64,000 nt of DNA from Candidatus Accumulibacter sp. ACC003. GTDB taxonomy: Bacteria > Pseudomonadota > Gammaproteobacteria > Burkholderiales > Rhodocyclaceae. Each line of letters opens with the position of its first letter. The first letter of the stretch is position 1. The translations under genes and the position numbers were made by a program. Positions 55,063-64,000 of the stretch are shown piece after piece. Location: positions 266,956 through 330,955 of the forward strand of contig NZ_CAJQTX010000004.1 in NCBI RefSeq assembly GCF_907163085.1, in the 5' to 3' direction. The notes under the pieces are model-generated. The model saw only the letters and a program-made list of their open reading frames with translations. It searched no databases and was not told the origin of the DNA.

Positions 55063-56764
55063 TGACCACTTCCTTTGCTGTTGGCGCCACCTTGGCGCTG
55101 CGACGACGGTCGCGGCCAGCGTAGGCGCGCGTCTTGAACGGCTCGGCGCCGAGCCGCAGCCAGGTGTCGATGAAGCGCTCGCTGGCCGTCCGCTGTTCGA
55201 GATAGACGCCGATCAGCGCCTCGATGACCTCGGGAACTTCCTGCGCGTAGAACGACGGGCCGATGACCTTGCCGATCGTCGCGGCGTTACCCTGCTGGCC
55301 GCCGACGGTGATCTGGTACCACTCCTCGTCGTTCTTGTCGACGCCGAGGATGCCGATATTGGCGACGTGGTGGTGGCCACAGGAGTTCATGCAGCCCGAG
55401 ATGTTGAGCGAAATGTCGCCGATGTCGTACAGATAGTCGAGGTTGTCGAACTTGTCGTGCACCGCCGCGGCGATCGGCAGCGAGCGGGCGTTGGCCAGCG
55501 AGCAGAGGTCGCCGCCCGGGCAGCAGATCATGTCGGTCAGCAGGCCGACGTTGGCCGTCGCCAGGCGGTGGCTGCGGGCGATCTGCCAGACTTCGTACAA
55601 ATCGCCCTGGCGGACGTCGGCGAGAACGACGTTCTGTTCGTGGCTGACGCGCAGCTCGCCGAAGCTGAAGCGGTCGGCGAGGTCGGCGACGGCGATCATC
55701 TGCTGCTCGGTAATGTCGCCGGGAGGCGCGCCAGCGGCTTTCAGCGACAGCGTCAGGGCGGCGTAGCCCGGCGTCTTGTGGGCGTGCACGCAGCGCTTGA
55801 CCCAGTTGGCGAAAGCCTTGTCGCTGGCCAGGCGGGCGGCGTGTGCCGGGTCTTCAGCCGGTAGCGCCTGCCACGCCGGCGGCGTGAAATGCTCGGCCAG
55901 GCGCGCGAACTCGGCGTCGGTGACCGTCGTCTCGCCGTCGCGCAGCTGCGCCCACTCGGCTTCGACCTGGCGCGAGAATTCTTCGCTGCCGAGCGCCTGC
56001 ACGAGAATCTTGATGCGCGCCTTGTACATGTTGTCGCGGCGGCCGTAGCGGTTGTAGAGGCGCAGGATGGCGTCGAGGTACGACAGCACGTGCCGGCGCG
56101 GCAGGAACTCGCGAACCACCTTGCCGAGGATCGGTGTGCGACCGAGGCCGCCACCGACGAAGACGCGGAAGCCGATTTCGCCGCGCTCGTCGCTGACCAG
56201 GTCGAGGCCGATGTCGTGCGCGCGGATCACCGCCCGGTCTTGCGCCGCCGCGTTGACGGCGATCTTGAACTTGCGCGGCAGGAAAGCGAATTCCGGGTGG
56301 AAGGTCGACCATTGCCGCAGCAGCTCGCAGTACGGACGCGGGTCGACCAGCTCGTCGGGCGCGATGCCGGCGAAGTGGTCGGTGGTGATGTTGCGCACGC
56401 AATTGCCCGAGGTCTGCACGGCGTGCATCTCGACGCTCGCCAGTTCACCGAGGATCGCCGGCGTTTCTTCGAACTGCGGCCAGTTGAGCTGCATGTTCTG
56501 GCGCGTCGTGAAGTGCCCGAACGAGCGGTCGTAGCGCTGCGAGATCTCGGCCAGCTTGCGCAGCTGCCTGGACGACAGCATGCCGTAGGGAATGGCGATG
56601 CGCAGCATCGGGCCGTGCCGCTGGATGTAGAGGCCGTTCTGCAGGCGCAGCGGACGCAGTTCGTCCTCCGACAGTTCGCCGGCCAGATGGCGCGCCATCT
56701 GGTCGCGATACTGGCTGACGCGTTCGTCGATCAGTTGTTGGTCAAGGCTATCGTAGCGATACAT
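55055..56764 (-). CDS. cysI: Sulfite reductase hemoprotein subunit
   Basis: A 569-residue siroheme/[4Fe-4S] enzyme that reduces sulfite to sulfide. It has two ferredoxin-like repeats (FTTRQNMQLNWPQFEETPAI; SHEQNVVLADVRQGDLYEVW), the cluster Cys in MICCPGGDLCSLANARS and in LNISGCMNSCGHHHVANIG. The length fits CysI. No CysJ flavoprotein follows; the electron donor must be another protein, perhaps ferredoxin, as is usual in this operon type. Confidence 0.92.
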   Translation of the reverse strand: MYRYDSLDQQLIDERVSQYRDQMARHLAGELSEDELRPLRLQNGLYIQRHGPMLRIAIPYGMLSSRQLRKLAEISQRYDRSFGHFTTRQNMQLNWPQFEETPAILGELASVEMHAVQTSGNCVRNITTDHFAGIAPDELVDPRPYCELLRQWSTFHPEFAFLPRKFKIAVNAAAQDRAVIRAHDIGLDLVSDERGEIGFRVFVGGGLGRTPILGKVVREFLPRRHVLSYLDAILRLYNRYGRRDNMYKARIKILVQALGSEEFSRQVEAEWAQLRDGETTVTDAEFARLAEHFTPPAWQALPAEDPAHAARLASDKAFANWVKRCVHAHKTPGYAALTLSLKAAGAPPGDITEQQMIAVADLADRFSFGELRVSHEQNVVLADVRQGDLYEVWQIARSHRLATANVGLLTDMICCPGGDLCSLANARSLPIAAAVHDKFDNLDYLYDIGDISLNISGCMNSCGHHHVANIGILGVDKNDEEWYQITVGGQQGNAATIGKVIGPSFYAQEVPEVIEALIGVYLEQRTASERFIDTWLRLGAEPFKTRAYAGRDRRRSAKVAPTAKEVVNA

Positions 56765-56811
56765 GGGTCGCTCCTGTTATGTATGAGGCTCTGGCTGGGG
56801 TAGGGCTGCTG

Positions 56812-57588
56812 CTACTGGACGATCAGCTTGCCGCCGATCAACAACAGCATGCACGCCAGGATCGGGCGCAGAATGCGGTCGGGGATCTTCGCCGAGGCGT
56901 GGCTGCCGAGCCAGATCCCGGGTAGCGAGCCGAGCAGCAGGCTGCCGAGCAGCGACCAGTCTACGCTGCCGAGCAGCCAGTGGCCAATGCCGGCGACCAG
57001 CGTCAAGGGCACCGCGTGCGCCAGGTCGCTGCCGATGATGCGGATCGTTGGCAGCCGCGGGTAGAGGTAAAAGAGCACGGCGACGCCGAGTGCGCCGGCG
57101 CCGACCGACGAAATGGTCACCAGGACGCCGAGCAGCGCGCCGACGGCGATGGTGAGCGGCGCCCGCAGCTGCGTGTGCGCGTTATCGTCGGCGTGTGCCA
57201 GCGCGTGGTCCTGCAGCTTGTGGCGAAAAACGATCGAGCACGCGGTTAGCAGCAGAGCGATTCCCAGCGCGACCGACATGATGTGCGAAACCTCGGCGCT
57301 CTGCTTCGGCAGCAGCGACAGCGCCCAGATCGTCAGCAGCGCCGCCGGGATGCTGCCGGTCGCCAGCAGACGCGTGATGCGCCAATCGACGTGCCCCTTG
57401 CGGCCATGCACGACGGTGCCGCCGGCCTTGGTGATCGCCGCGTAGAGCAGGTCGGTGCCGACCGCCGTTGCCGGGTGGATGCCGAACACCAGCACCAGCA
57501 GCGGTGTCATCAGCGAGCCGCCACCAACGCCGGTGAGACCGACGATGGCGCCGACGACGAAACCCGACAAAGTGAACATCCAGTCCAT
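56812..57588 (-). CDS. TauE/SafE-family permease
   Basis: A 258-residue membrane protein with about eight helices. Signature segments are VGAIVGLTGVGGGSLMTPLL near the N-terminus and the repeated ISSVGAGALGVAVLFYLYPR in the second half. The family exports sulfite or sulfonates, or takes up sulfate. As first gene of the cys operon it probably handles sulfur oxyanions. MDWMFTLSG at 57588 is the likely start; upstream in-frame codons reach 57636. Confidence 0.88.
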   Translation of the reverse strand: MDWMFTLSGFVVGAIVGLTGVGGGSLMTPLLVLVFGIHPATAVGTDLLYAAITKAGGTVVHGRKGHVDWRITRLLATGSIPAALLTIWALSLLPKQSAEVSHIMSVALGIALLLTACSIVFRHKLQDHALAHADDNAHTQLRAPLTIAVGALLGVLVTISSVGAGALGVAVLFYLYPRLPTIRIIGSDLAHAVPLTLVAGIGHWLLGSVDWSLLGSLLLGSLPGIWLGSHASAKIPDRILRPILACMLLLIGGKLIVQ

Positions 57589-57646
57589 GAAAACGTGCCA
57601 CAGCGAAAAGGAGCGCGCATGGTAGCAGTCGCGCATTTGATCGAAA

Positions 57647-57668
57647 AAGAATATTAAGTTAGATTCTT
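57647..57668. promoter_or_regulatory. Putative CysB operator between cysB and the cys operon
   Basis: AAGAAT (57647-57652) and ATTCTT (57663-57668) form an inverted repeat in an AT-rich stretch between the divergent genes. CysB sites are poorly conserved but AT-rich and dyadic. TTATAACC just after could be a -10 region for cysB. Confidence 0.5.
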
Positions 57669-57694
57669 ATAACCAATAGCGATTTGGAGCGCGA

Positions 57695-58642
57695 ATGAAG
57701 CTACAGCAACTGCGTTATCTTGTCGAAGTGGCGCGCCGAGGTCTCAACGTTTCAGACGCGGCAGCGGCGCTCTACACCTCGCAGCCGGGGATTTCCAAGC
57801 AGATCAAGCTGCTCGAAGACGAGCTCGGCGTCAGCGTTTTCGAGCGCAGCGGCAAGCGCCTGACGGCGGTCAGCGAGCCTGGCCGCGAAGTCCTCGAAAT
57901 CGCCGAGCGCATCCTCCGCGACGCCGAGAACATCCGCCGCGTCGGCGAGGAATACGCCGGCGGTGATTCGGGCAGCCTGATCATCGCCACGACGCATACG
58001 CAGGCGCGCTACGCTCTGCCGGCGGTGGTCAAGAACTTCGTCGACCGCCATCCGCGGGTGCGCCTGTCGCTGCGCCAGGGGCATCCGACGCAGATCGCCG
58101 AATGGGCGCTGCAAGGCGAGGCCGACATCGCCATCGCCACCGAGGCGCTCGATCAGTACCCGCAGTTGCTGATGCTGCCGTGCTACCAGTGGGTGCACTG
58201 CGTGATCGCTCCCGACGGTCACCCGATCCTTCGCGAGAAGCCCTTGTCGCTGGCCGCGCTGGCGCGCTGTCCCTTGATCACCTACGACTCGGCTTTCGCC
58301 GGCCGTTCGCGGATCAACAAGGCTTTCGAGCTGGCGCAGCTGACGCCCAACGTCGTGCTCTCGGCGATCGACGCCGACGTCATCAAGACCTACGTCAGCC
58401 TCGGCCTGGGACTCGGCATCATCGCCGGCATGGCCTTCGACCCGCTCCGCGACGCCGGCCTGCAAGCGCTGCCCGCCGAGCATCTCTTCGGCTCGAACAC
58501 CACCCGCATCGGCCTGCGCCGCGGCAACCACATCCGTCGCTACGAATACGATTTCATCGAACTCTTCGCGCCGCAGCTAACCAGGAAAGCGGTGGACATG
58601 GCGATCGCCGGCGCCCGGCCCGGCGAGGAGTATCAGCTGTGA
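57695..58642 (+). CDS. cysB: CysB-family LysR regulator
   Basis: A 315-residue LTTR. The helix-turn-helix lies in MKLQQLRYLVEVARRGLNVS and TSQPGISKQIKLLEDELGV. The effector domain has ATTHTQARYALPAVVKNFVD, the CysB-type anion pocket, and YVSLGLGLGIIAGMAFDP. It activates the cys genes when N-acetylserine is present. Divergent from the operon, the classic placement. GGAG lies 7 bases before the ATG. Confidence 0.93.
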   Translation: MKLQQLRYLVEVARRGLNVSDAAAALYTSQPGISKQIKLLEDELGVSVFERSGKRLTAVSEPGREVLEIAERILRDAENIRRVGEEYAGGDSGSLIIATTHTQARYALPAVVKNFVDRHPRVRLSLRQGHPTQIAEWALQGEADIAIATEALDQYPQLLMLPCYQWVHCVIAPDGHPILREKPLSLAALARCPLITYDSAFAGRSRINKAFELAQLTPNVVLSAIDADVIKTYVSLGLGLGIIAGMAFDPLRDAGLQALPAEHLFGSNTTRIGLRRGNHIRRYEYDFIELFAPQLTRKAVDMAIAGARPGEEYQL

Positions 58643-59024
58643 GTAGCCGCCGCTCGGCGAGTTGGCGTGGCTTCAGGTCGCTGCGTGCGGAACGGGCGCC
58701 GATCACCTATCGTTCGTGCCTTGATCGCGCCCGGCAATCGCCAACGCCCGATGCCGTCGACCTGGCCGCCGCAAGCCCGGATCACCGAGATGCTCGCACA
58801 GTGCCTGCGCGGCGCGCGCCACGGCCGACGCGCGGCAGGCAGCAGCCATTCCGTCATTGCCAGGAGGCAAAGCCGACGCGGCAATCCAGTGCCACCCTCT
58901 GATTTCTTCACGGCCGACGCATGGCCCAGGCCAGGAGAAAGATCTCTGGATTGCGACGTCGGCTGCGCGTCCTGGCAATGATGCGCGCGCCAGGCGTTTG
59001 GTCGCCAGCGCCGAGCGCTTTCGC
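58643..59024. other. Intergenic region with palindromic repeat A8
   Basis: It contains a type A-like palindrome at 58853-58982 (GTCATTGCCAGGAGGCAAAG to CTGCGCGTCCTGGCAATGA) and no gene. The arms have CCAGG instead of CGAGG on both sides, a compensated change that keeps the hairpin. Confidence 0.8.
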
Positions 59025-60944
59025 TCAGCCGGCGACGGCGATGCGGTTGCGGCCGCTGTTCTTGGCCTGGTAGAGCGCCGCGTCGGCGGCGCGGATCAGC
59101 GCCTGGCTGTCCTTGGCGGCGCCGCCCAGGTTGGCGACGCCGATGCTGACGGTGACCGGCAGCGATTGCCCTTTCCAGACGAAGTCGTACTTCTCGACCA
59201 GCGCGCGAATGCGCTCGGCGATCTGTACGGCGGCGCGGGCGTTGGCGTTCGGCAGAACGGCGGCGAACTCTTCGCCGCCGTAGCGAAAGACCAGGTCTTC
59301 GCCGCGTGAGGTGCGTTTCAGCAGGTCTGACAGCTGTCGCAGGACGGCGTCGCCGGCGGCGTGGCCGTAGTTGTCGTTGATTCGCTTGAAGTGGTCGATG
59401 TCGAGCAGCAGGCAGGCCATCGGCAGCGCGTTGGCCTGCGCAAAAGCCCATTCGGAGGCCAGGAAGTCGAGGCCGTGGCGGCGGTTCGGGAGCTGCGTCA
59501 GGGTATCGGTCAGCGCGTCCTGCAGCAGGCGCTTGTGGGCCACCGCGAACTCGTCGGTCGAGCGCATGATGCCGCGGCGCTCGCGCTGGATCTCTTCGCG
59601 CAAGAGCAGCATGCGCGTCGCCGTGTTGAGGCGGACGCGCAGCGTCTGCATGGTCAGCGGTTTGACCAGCACGTCGTCGGCGCCAGCGTCGATCGCTTCG
59701 AGGATATGCCCCTCGCTTTCGGGCGACGCCAGGAGTAGCGCGTAGCACTCCTTGCCGGCGGGCGTATGGCGCAGGCTGCGGCAGAAGATCGCCGCTTGCA
59801 GCCCGGGCATGGCCATGTCGGCGATGACGATCTGCGCCGGCTTGTGCAGCGCCTGTTTAATGCCGTCGAGACTGTTGTCGAGTAGTACCGGCAGGTGTCC
59901 CAGGCTTTCGATCTGCTGCAGCAGGGTCGGCAGTTCGGCCGCCGGGATGCCGAGCAGCTGCACCCGCAGGTGCGCTGCCGCGCCCTTGCCGCTTTGTTCG
60001 GTACCGGCGGGGCTGACTCGCAAGCTCGGCGGGCTGGCCGCCAGGATCTCGGCGAAAGGCGGTATTTCCTGCGTGCGAACCTGCAGCAGGGCTCCCCACT
60101 CGCGCCAGCGGCGGGCCATCCGGTCGACGATGTCGTTGAGGACTTCACCGCTGATCCCCAGGCGCGCCGCCCGCGTCAGCAGGTTGGGCAGCAGGCTCCA
60201 GCGCGATTCTTCATCGGCCATGCAGACCTCGGCCAGCGAGCGCGCGAAGTTCAGCGACTGAGTGAGCGTCTGCAGGCGCGAGCCGTCCGGAAAGCCGGCG
60301 ACGTCGGCTTGCTCGTGATGGTAAGCGGCCTGGATCAGCATCTCGGGCAGCCCCCATTCGGCGAGCATCGTTGCCCCCAGCTGGCGGTGGTCCATGTCGA
60401 AGGCCTGCCGTTCGAGATCGACCAGATCTTCGTGTCCTTCCTGTACCGCCCGCAAGACGTCGGCGTATTCATCGGGGTACAGCGAGGCCATCGCCAGTTC
60501 GCCGACACGGCTCAGCAGTCCGATGGTGAAGATGTCTTCGGTCGAAATCTGCGCAAAATGAGCGAGCTCCTGGCAAGCGATGCCGGTGGCCAGCGAGTGG
60601 CCCCAGAACGCCCCATAATCGAAAGCCGCGCATTGACCGCTCTTGTTGCTGTGCATCACCGACAGGCCGATGACCAGATCGCGCACCTTGAACGAGCCGA
60701 GGGCGACGATCGCGCGTTGCAGCGAAACGATCGGCCGCGTCCGGCCAAAGGCGGCGGCGTTGGCGAACTTGAGCAGGCGGCCGGCGATCGCCGGGTCGGA
60801 CTGGACCAGCCGCACCAGCTCGATTACCCGGAAATCGTCGCGTTGCAGGAGCTTGATGATCGAAAAGGCGACGCCCTTCGGCGACGGCAGTTTGCCGGTC
60901 GCCTTCATCGAGTGATAGCGGTTGTGGTCTACGAAGCGGATCAA
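59025..60944 (-). CDS. HDOD - receiver - GGDEF signalling protein
   Basis: A 639-residue protein with three parts. Residues ~15-215 form an HDOD domain (VQSDPAIAGRLLKFANAAAF; LLSRVGELAMASLYP). Residues ~325-445 resemble a CheY receiver (IVIADMAMPGLQAAIFCRSL, with phospho-acceptor Asp, and VLVKPLTMQTLRVRL). Residues ~475-639 are a GGDEF diguanylate cyclase (LTDTLTQLPNRRHGLDFLA; FRYGGEEFAAVLPNANAR). The active site GGEEF is complete and RGED, five residues before it, fits the RxxD inhibitory site. It probably makes c-di-GMP, which may influence exopolysaccharide output. Confidence 0.9.
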   Translation of the reverse strand: MIRFVDHNRYHSMKATGKLPSPKGVAFSIIKLLQRDDFRVIELVRLVQSDPAIAGRLLKFANAAAFGRTRPIVSLQRAIVALGSFKVRDLVIGLSVMHSNKSGQCAAFDYGAFWGHSLATGIACQELAHFAQISTEDIFTIGLLSRVGELAMASLYPDEYADVLRAVQEGHEDLVDLERQAFDMDHRQLGATMLAEWGLPEMLIQAAYHHEQADVAGFPDGSRLQTLTQSLNFARSLAEVCMADEESRWSLLPNLLTRAARLGISGEVLNDIVDRMARRWREWGALLQVRTQEIPPFAEILAASPPSLRVSPAGTEQSGKGAAAHLRVQLLGIPAAELPTLLQQIESLGHLPVLLDNSLDGIKQALHKPAQIVIADMAMPGLQAAIFCRSLRHTPAGKECYALLLASPESEGHILEAIDAGADDVLVKPLTMQTLRVRLNTATRMLLLREEIQRERRGIMRSTDEFAVAHKRLLQDALTDTLTQLPNRRHGLDFLASEWAFAQANALPMACLLLDIDHFKRINDNYGHAAGDAVLRQLSDLLKRTSRGEDLVFRYGGEEFAAVLPNANARAAVQIAERIRALVEKYDFVWKGQSLPVTVSIGVANLGGAAKDSQALIRAADAALYQAKNSGRNRIAVAG

Positions 60945-61050
60945 GGAAGTGTCATGTCCAGATAAGCCGCCGATTATGCAACAAAACCCGCAGCCCGCGG
61001 CGGCAGCGACGCTGATCGACGCGCGCTGATGGCCAGCCGATCACTGGCGT

Positions 61051-61407
61051 TCAGAGCAGTTCGGTATCGTCGTGGTCGTACGCCGGGCTACAGCAGCAGA
61101 GCAGGTGCAGAGCCTCGCTGCCGGTGGCGATGACGCAATGCGCCGTCCCCGGTGGGATCAGAACGGTGTCGCCCACAGCGATCGACAGCGTCTCGCTGGC
61201 GAGCATCATCACGCCGGCGCCGCGCGTCACGTGGTACAGCTCCTCGCTACGCCGGTGGCGATGCCAGAGCGTTTGCTGACCGGGCTGAACGATCGCCTCG
61301 GCGAGGCTCTGCTGGCGGTTGCCATGGACGCCGGGGTGCATCAGCTCGCGGATTTCGGAGCCGTCGCGGGTGGTGTACGCGGCGATCTCGCGGTAGCAGG
61401 TTTTCAT
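61051..61407 (-). CDS. Small cupin-domain protein
   Basis: A 118-residue single cupin. Motif 1 is WHRHRRSEELYHVTRGAGV (H, H, E metal ligands) and motif 2 is GDTVLIPPGTAHCVIATG (His). The enzyme or binding role is unknown; it resembles mannose-6-phosphate-isomerase-like or ureidoglycolate-type cupins of general annotation. It lies next to the SRAP gene, overlapping its end by 4 bases. Confidence 0.8.
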   Translation of the reverse strand: MKTCYREIAAYTTRDGSEIRELMHPGVHGNRQQSLAEAIVQPGQQTLWHRHRRSEELYHVTRGAGVMMLASETLSIAVGDTVLIPPGTAHCVIATGSEALHLLCCCSPAYDHDDTELL

Positions 61408-62121
61408 CGCTGCTCGTCGCCAGGCAGCGCGACGAGCAGCGCCGGGTCGTCCTCGCTGGTCTTGCCGACGCGGCTACTCACCGGCCAGAGCTGCAATTCG
61501 GCTGCGGCATACGGGCGGATCAGCGACGCGACCTGCGCCGCCGGCGCGCTCAGCCAGGCTTGCCAGTGCTCGGCGGCAAGGATCAGCGGCATCCGCTCGT
61601 GGACCCGCGCGCAGCCGCTCGTTGGCCGCGGTAGTGACGATGCAGCAGCTGCGAACGACGTCGCCGCCAGGCGCCGTCCATGACTCCCAGAGGCCCGCGA
61701 AGGCCATCGTTTCGCCGCTGACCAAGGAGATGTAGAAGGGCTGCTTGCGCGCCGCGCCGGTCGTGGCGGTGAGCGCCTGCCATTCGTAGAAGCCGCTGGC
61801 CGGCAGCAGGCAACGGCGGCGGCGGAAGGCGTCGCGGAAAGCGGGCTTGGCAGCCAGCGACTCGCCACGCGCGTTGATCAGTCGGGCGCCGATCGCCGGC
61901 TCTGTCGCCCAGTGCGGCAGCAGGCCCCAGCGCAGCCGGTGGAGGACGCGCCGGCCTGCCGGCGACTGGCGAATGACCGGAACGTCGGACATCGGCGCGA
62001 TGTTGTAACGGGCTAAGAGTTTGTCGTCTTCGCTGTCTTTGTTTTCGTCGTCGCCTTCATCCAGCGCGAAGCGCCACGACAGGCGCGAGCGGGGGGCATC
62101 GAGGGCGTAGCGTCCACACAT
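61404..62121 (-). pseudogene. SRAP-family (YedK/HMCES-like) protein, frameshifted
   Basis: SRAP proteins cross-link to abasic sites in single-stranded DNA through Cys2. The N-terminus MCGRYALDAPRSRLSWRFAL, then ARYNIAPMSDVPVIR, LRWGLLPHWA, ARLINARGESLAAKPAFRDA, and RRCLLPASGFYEWQ are all present. After CCIVTTAANERLRA the frame shifts near 61617: an extra G in GCGGGTCC. The proper end (VHERMPLILAAEHWQAWLSA) is read one frame over, to the stop at 61404. One base decides, so this may be a sequencing error. The catalytic Cys2 part is intact. Confidence 0.8.
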
Positions 62122-62303
62122 TCGCGCAGTGTAGCGCCTGGCACGCGGCAGCCGCCTGGAAACTGCTGTCCGGCGTCGGCCGCAGGCAGGTCGGCGGCTC
62201 GGAGACTCGCCGCTGCGGCGTTTTCCTGATCGGCAGCAAAGGCTCCGGGGTGCCGCGCTGCGTATAATTTGCGGCCGATGCACACCCCCACGCACACGGG
62301 CCA

Positions 62304-62448
62304 ATGAGCCCTCTCGTCGACTGGCTGGCTGACGGCGCCGACCGTCACCCGGCAGCGCTGGCGCTGCTCGAAGTCCGCGTCGATCGCCACGCGCGCGTCG
62401 CCGCACACCGCGATTTCTGGCAACGGGTAGCCGGCACGCCCCCACGCC
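62304..62448 (+). pseudogene. Possible gene start cut off by a palindromic repeat
   Basis: From ATG 62304 the frame reads MSPLVDWLADGADRHPAALA and AHRDFWQRVAGTPP, then runs into palindromic repeat A9 (62449). TATAAT at 62263-62268 could be its promoter. No family is recognised and no downstream remainder was found. Confidence 0.3.
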
Positions 62449-62575
62449 GTCATTGCGAGGAGGCAAAGCCGACGCGGCAATCCAGCGCCATCCTCTGACT
62501 TCTTCACCGCCGCCGCATCGCCGACGCCAGGAGCAAGATCCCTGGGTTGCCACGTCGGCTGCGCCGCCTGGCGAG
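62449..62575. repeat. Palindromic interspersed repeat, type A (copy A9)
   Basis: Left arm GTCATTGCGAGGAGGCAAAG, right arm GTCGGCTGCGCCGCCTGGCG. The right arm has lost the terminal CAATGAC. 62576-62708, up to the pyk stop, holds no gene. Confidence 0.8.
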
Positions 62576-62708
62576 GAAAGTGCTCGTGCTCCACAGCCTC
62601 GTATTTCCCATACCGCGTGCAACACGATACTAGCGGTGCGCCGGTTCTTTCAGCGGCGGCCCGCAGGGCCGCCGCTGGCTGGGCGCCAGGGACCGCGTCG
62701 GCGGGCTC

Positions 62709-64000
62709 TCAGGCGCGGACGATACGCACGCAGTCGGTGCTGCCGGTACGCGGCCCGGCGGCGCCGAAAACGACCGCTACCAGATCGCCGTCGTGGACGA
62801 TACCGGCTTTGCGCGCGACGGCGAGTGCCAGTCGCAGCGGTTCTTCTTCGCGGTTCTCGGGGACCAGCAGCGGCTGCACGCCCCACACCAGCGCCAGGCT
62901 GCCAAGGACCTGCGGTGACGTCGAGATACCGGCGATCGGTACCTTCGGCCGGAAGGCGGCGACGCGGTGTGCGGTCTTGCCGCTGCGCGTCGGGCAAAGG
63001 ATCGCCGCGACGCCGAGGTCCTCGGCCGCTTGCACCGCCGCGTGCGCCACCGCCCACGCCACGCGGTCGGCATCAGCGCCGGCAATGGCGGCCGGACGGA
63101 CGCGCTCCTGCGGCCAGCCCTCGGCCGCTTCGGCGACTTCGCTCATCATGCGGACGGTTTCGCTGGCGAACAATCCAACGGCGGTCTCTTCCGAGAGCAT
63201 CAGCGCGTCGGTGCCGTCGAGGACGGCGTTGGCGACGTCGTTGACCTCGGCGCGCGTCGGTAAGGGCGAGCGCGTCATCGACTCGAGCATCTGCGTCGCG
63301 GTGATCACCGGGATGCCGGCCAGGTTGCACGCGCGGATGATTTCCTTCTGCAGCAAGGGCACGCGCCGCGCCGGCATCTGGATGCCGAGGTCGCCGCGAG
63401 CAACCATGATCGCGTCGGCGGCGGCAATAATGCCGGCCAGGTTGTCGACCGCGGCGGCGGTTTCGATCTTGGGCACCAGCGCTGGTCGCATGCCGCGCTT
63501 GGGAAGCAGCGCGCGCACGCGTTCGACGTCTTCGGCTCGGCGCACGAACGACAGCCCAAGGAAGTCGGCCTTGATGGCGATGGCCATTTCCAGCGCCAGC
63601 GCGTCGCGCGCCGTGAACGGCTCGACGTGCGCTTCGGCACGCGGCACGTGCATGCCCTTGCGCGAGCGCAGCGTGCCGCCGCGCACGACTTCGGTGCGCA
63701 CGTCCTGGCCAATGGCTTCGAGGACGCGCAGGACGATCGCGCCGTCGGCCAGGTAGACCTCGTCGCCGCGGCGCGCCCACTGCGCCAGGTCGGGCAAGGT
63801 CGTGGCGACGTGCTGGGAATCGCCGACGCCGTCTTCGTTGCCGCTCAGGACAAACTCCTGGCCGCTCTCGAGTTCGACCTCGTCACCGGCGACGACGCCG
63901 CTACGGATCTTCGGGCCGGGCATGTCGACCAGCACGCCGACGTTGCGACCGAGGTCGCTGGCCACCTCGCGTACCAGACGCGCGTTGTTGGCGTGCGTCG
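62709..64000 (-). CDS. pyk: Pyruvate kinase, N-terminus outside the window
   Basis: At least 430 residues of pyruvate kinase, which forms pyruvate and ATP from PEP and ADP. Motifs: VLVDMPGPKIRSG near the window edge, ADFLGLSFVRRAEDVERV, the active-site VPKIETAAAVDN (catalytic Lys) and IMVARGDLGIQMPARRVPLL, then the family signature with ITATQMLESMTRSPLPTRAE and ALMLSEETAVG. The C-terminal allosteric domain is complete to RIVRA. The start lies beyond base 64000. Confidence 0.95.
   Translation of the reverse strand, partial: THANNARLVREVASDLGRNVGVLVDMPGPKIRSGVVAGDEVELESGQEFVLSGNEDGVGDSQHVATTLPDLAQWARRGDEVYLADGAIVLRVLEAIGQDVRTEVVRGGTLRSRKGMHVPRAEAHVEPFTARDALALEMAIAIKADFLGLSFVRRAEDVERVRALLPKRGMRPALVPKIETAAAVDNLAGIIAAADAIMVARGDLGIQMPARRVPLLQKEIIRACNLAGIPVITATQMLESMTRSPLPTRAEVNDVANAVLDGTDALMLSEETAVGLFASETVRMMSEVAEAAEGWPQERVRPAAIAGADADRVAWAVAHAAVQAAEDLGVAAILCPTRSGKTAHRVAAFRPKVPIAGISTSPQVLGSLALVWGVQPLLVPENREEEPLRLALAVARKAGIVHDGDLVAVVFGAAGPRTGSTDCVRIVRA

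Overview
The window (64 kb, mostly high GC) looks like a betaproteobacterial chromosome, plausibly a Rhodocyclales or 'Candidatus Accumulibacter'-type floc former. The reasons are the assimilatory cys operon architecture, a PEP-CTERM protein behind a sigma-54-like promoter, an EPS-associated MarR regulator and very many palindromic repeats that start GTCATTGCGAG. The taxonomic guess is inference; no rRNA or tRNA gene was found.

Layout. 1-7350: GDP-fucose genes (3' end of gmd, fcl), an EPS-associated MarR regulator, then a scrambled stretch with decayed and duplicated Rpn-family nuclease genes, a minimal nucleotidyltransferase antitoxin and a deletion-fused gmd/fcl scar. 7498-13600: one Rpn-family gene interrupted by two insertion sequences, each with an exact target duplication; removing both restores a 340-codon frame. 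13609-14082: a 5' piece of a group II intron. 14083-24638: an IS66 element, a low-GC polysaccharide cassette (APH-like kinase, Wzx flippase, EpsG-type polymerase, nucleotidyltransferase/P-loop kinase fusion), then an ISAs1 element with a second IS66 copy inserted in it. 24797-31702: three family-4 glycosyltransferases, an IS3 remnant, an IS5 element, a DUF218 protein and a UDP-glucuronate epimerase.

31703-42007 is a graveyard of toxin-antitoxin loci (VapBC, BrnTA, AbrB/PIN, PIN/RHH), a DUF4143 ATPase split by an IS3 element, and nine tandem copies of a ~222-bp palindromic unit beside a GIY-YIG nuclease gene. 42341-49424: sigma-54-like promoter, PEP-CTERM protein, polyprenyl-phosphate sugar transferase, Wzb phosphatase, Wza export lipoprotein and Wzc co-polymerase/tyrosine kinase. 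Together with the genes to the left this makes a complete Wzx/Wzy exopolysaccharide pathway: sugar nucleotides, lipid-linked initiation, glycosyltransferases, flippase, polymerase, export.

49503-57588 (minus strand) is housekeeping: rlmB, a carbonic-anhydrase-like protein, and the sulfate assimilation operon cysI-DUF934-cysH-cysD-cysN behind a TauE/SafE permease, read divergently from cysB (57695). The end holds an HDOD-receiver-GGDEF signalling protein, a cupin, a frameshifted SRAP gene and the 3' part of pyruvate kinase.

The main themes are heavy remodelling of the polysaccharide locus by IS elements and palindromic repeats, and repeated loss of toxins while their antitoxins remain open.
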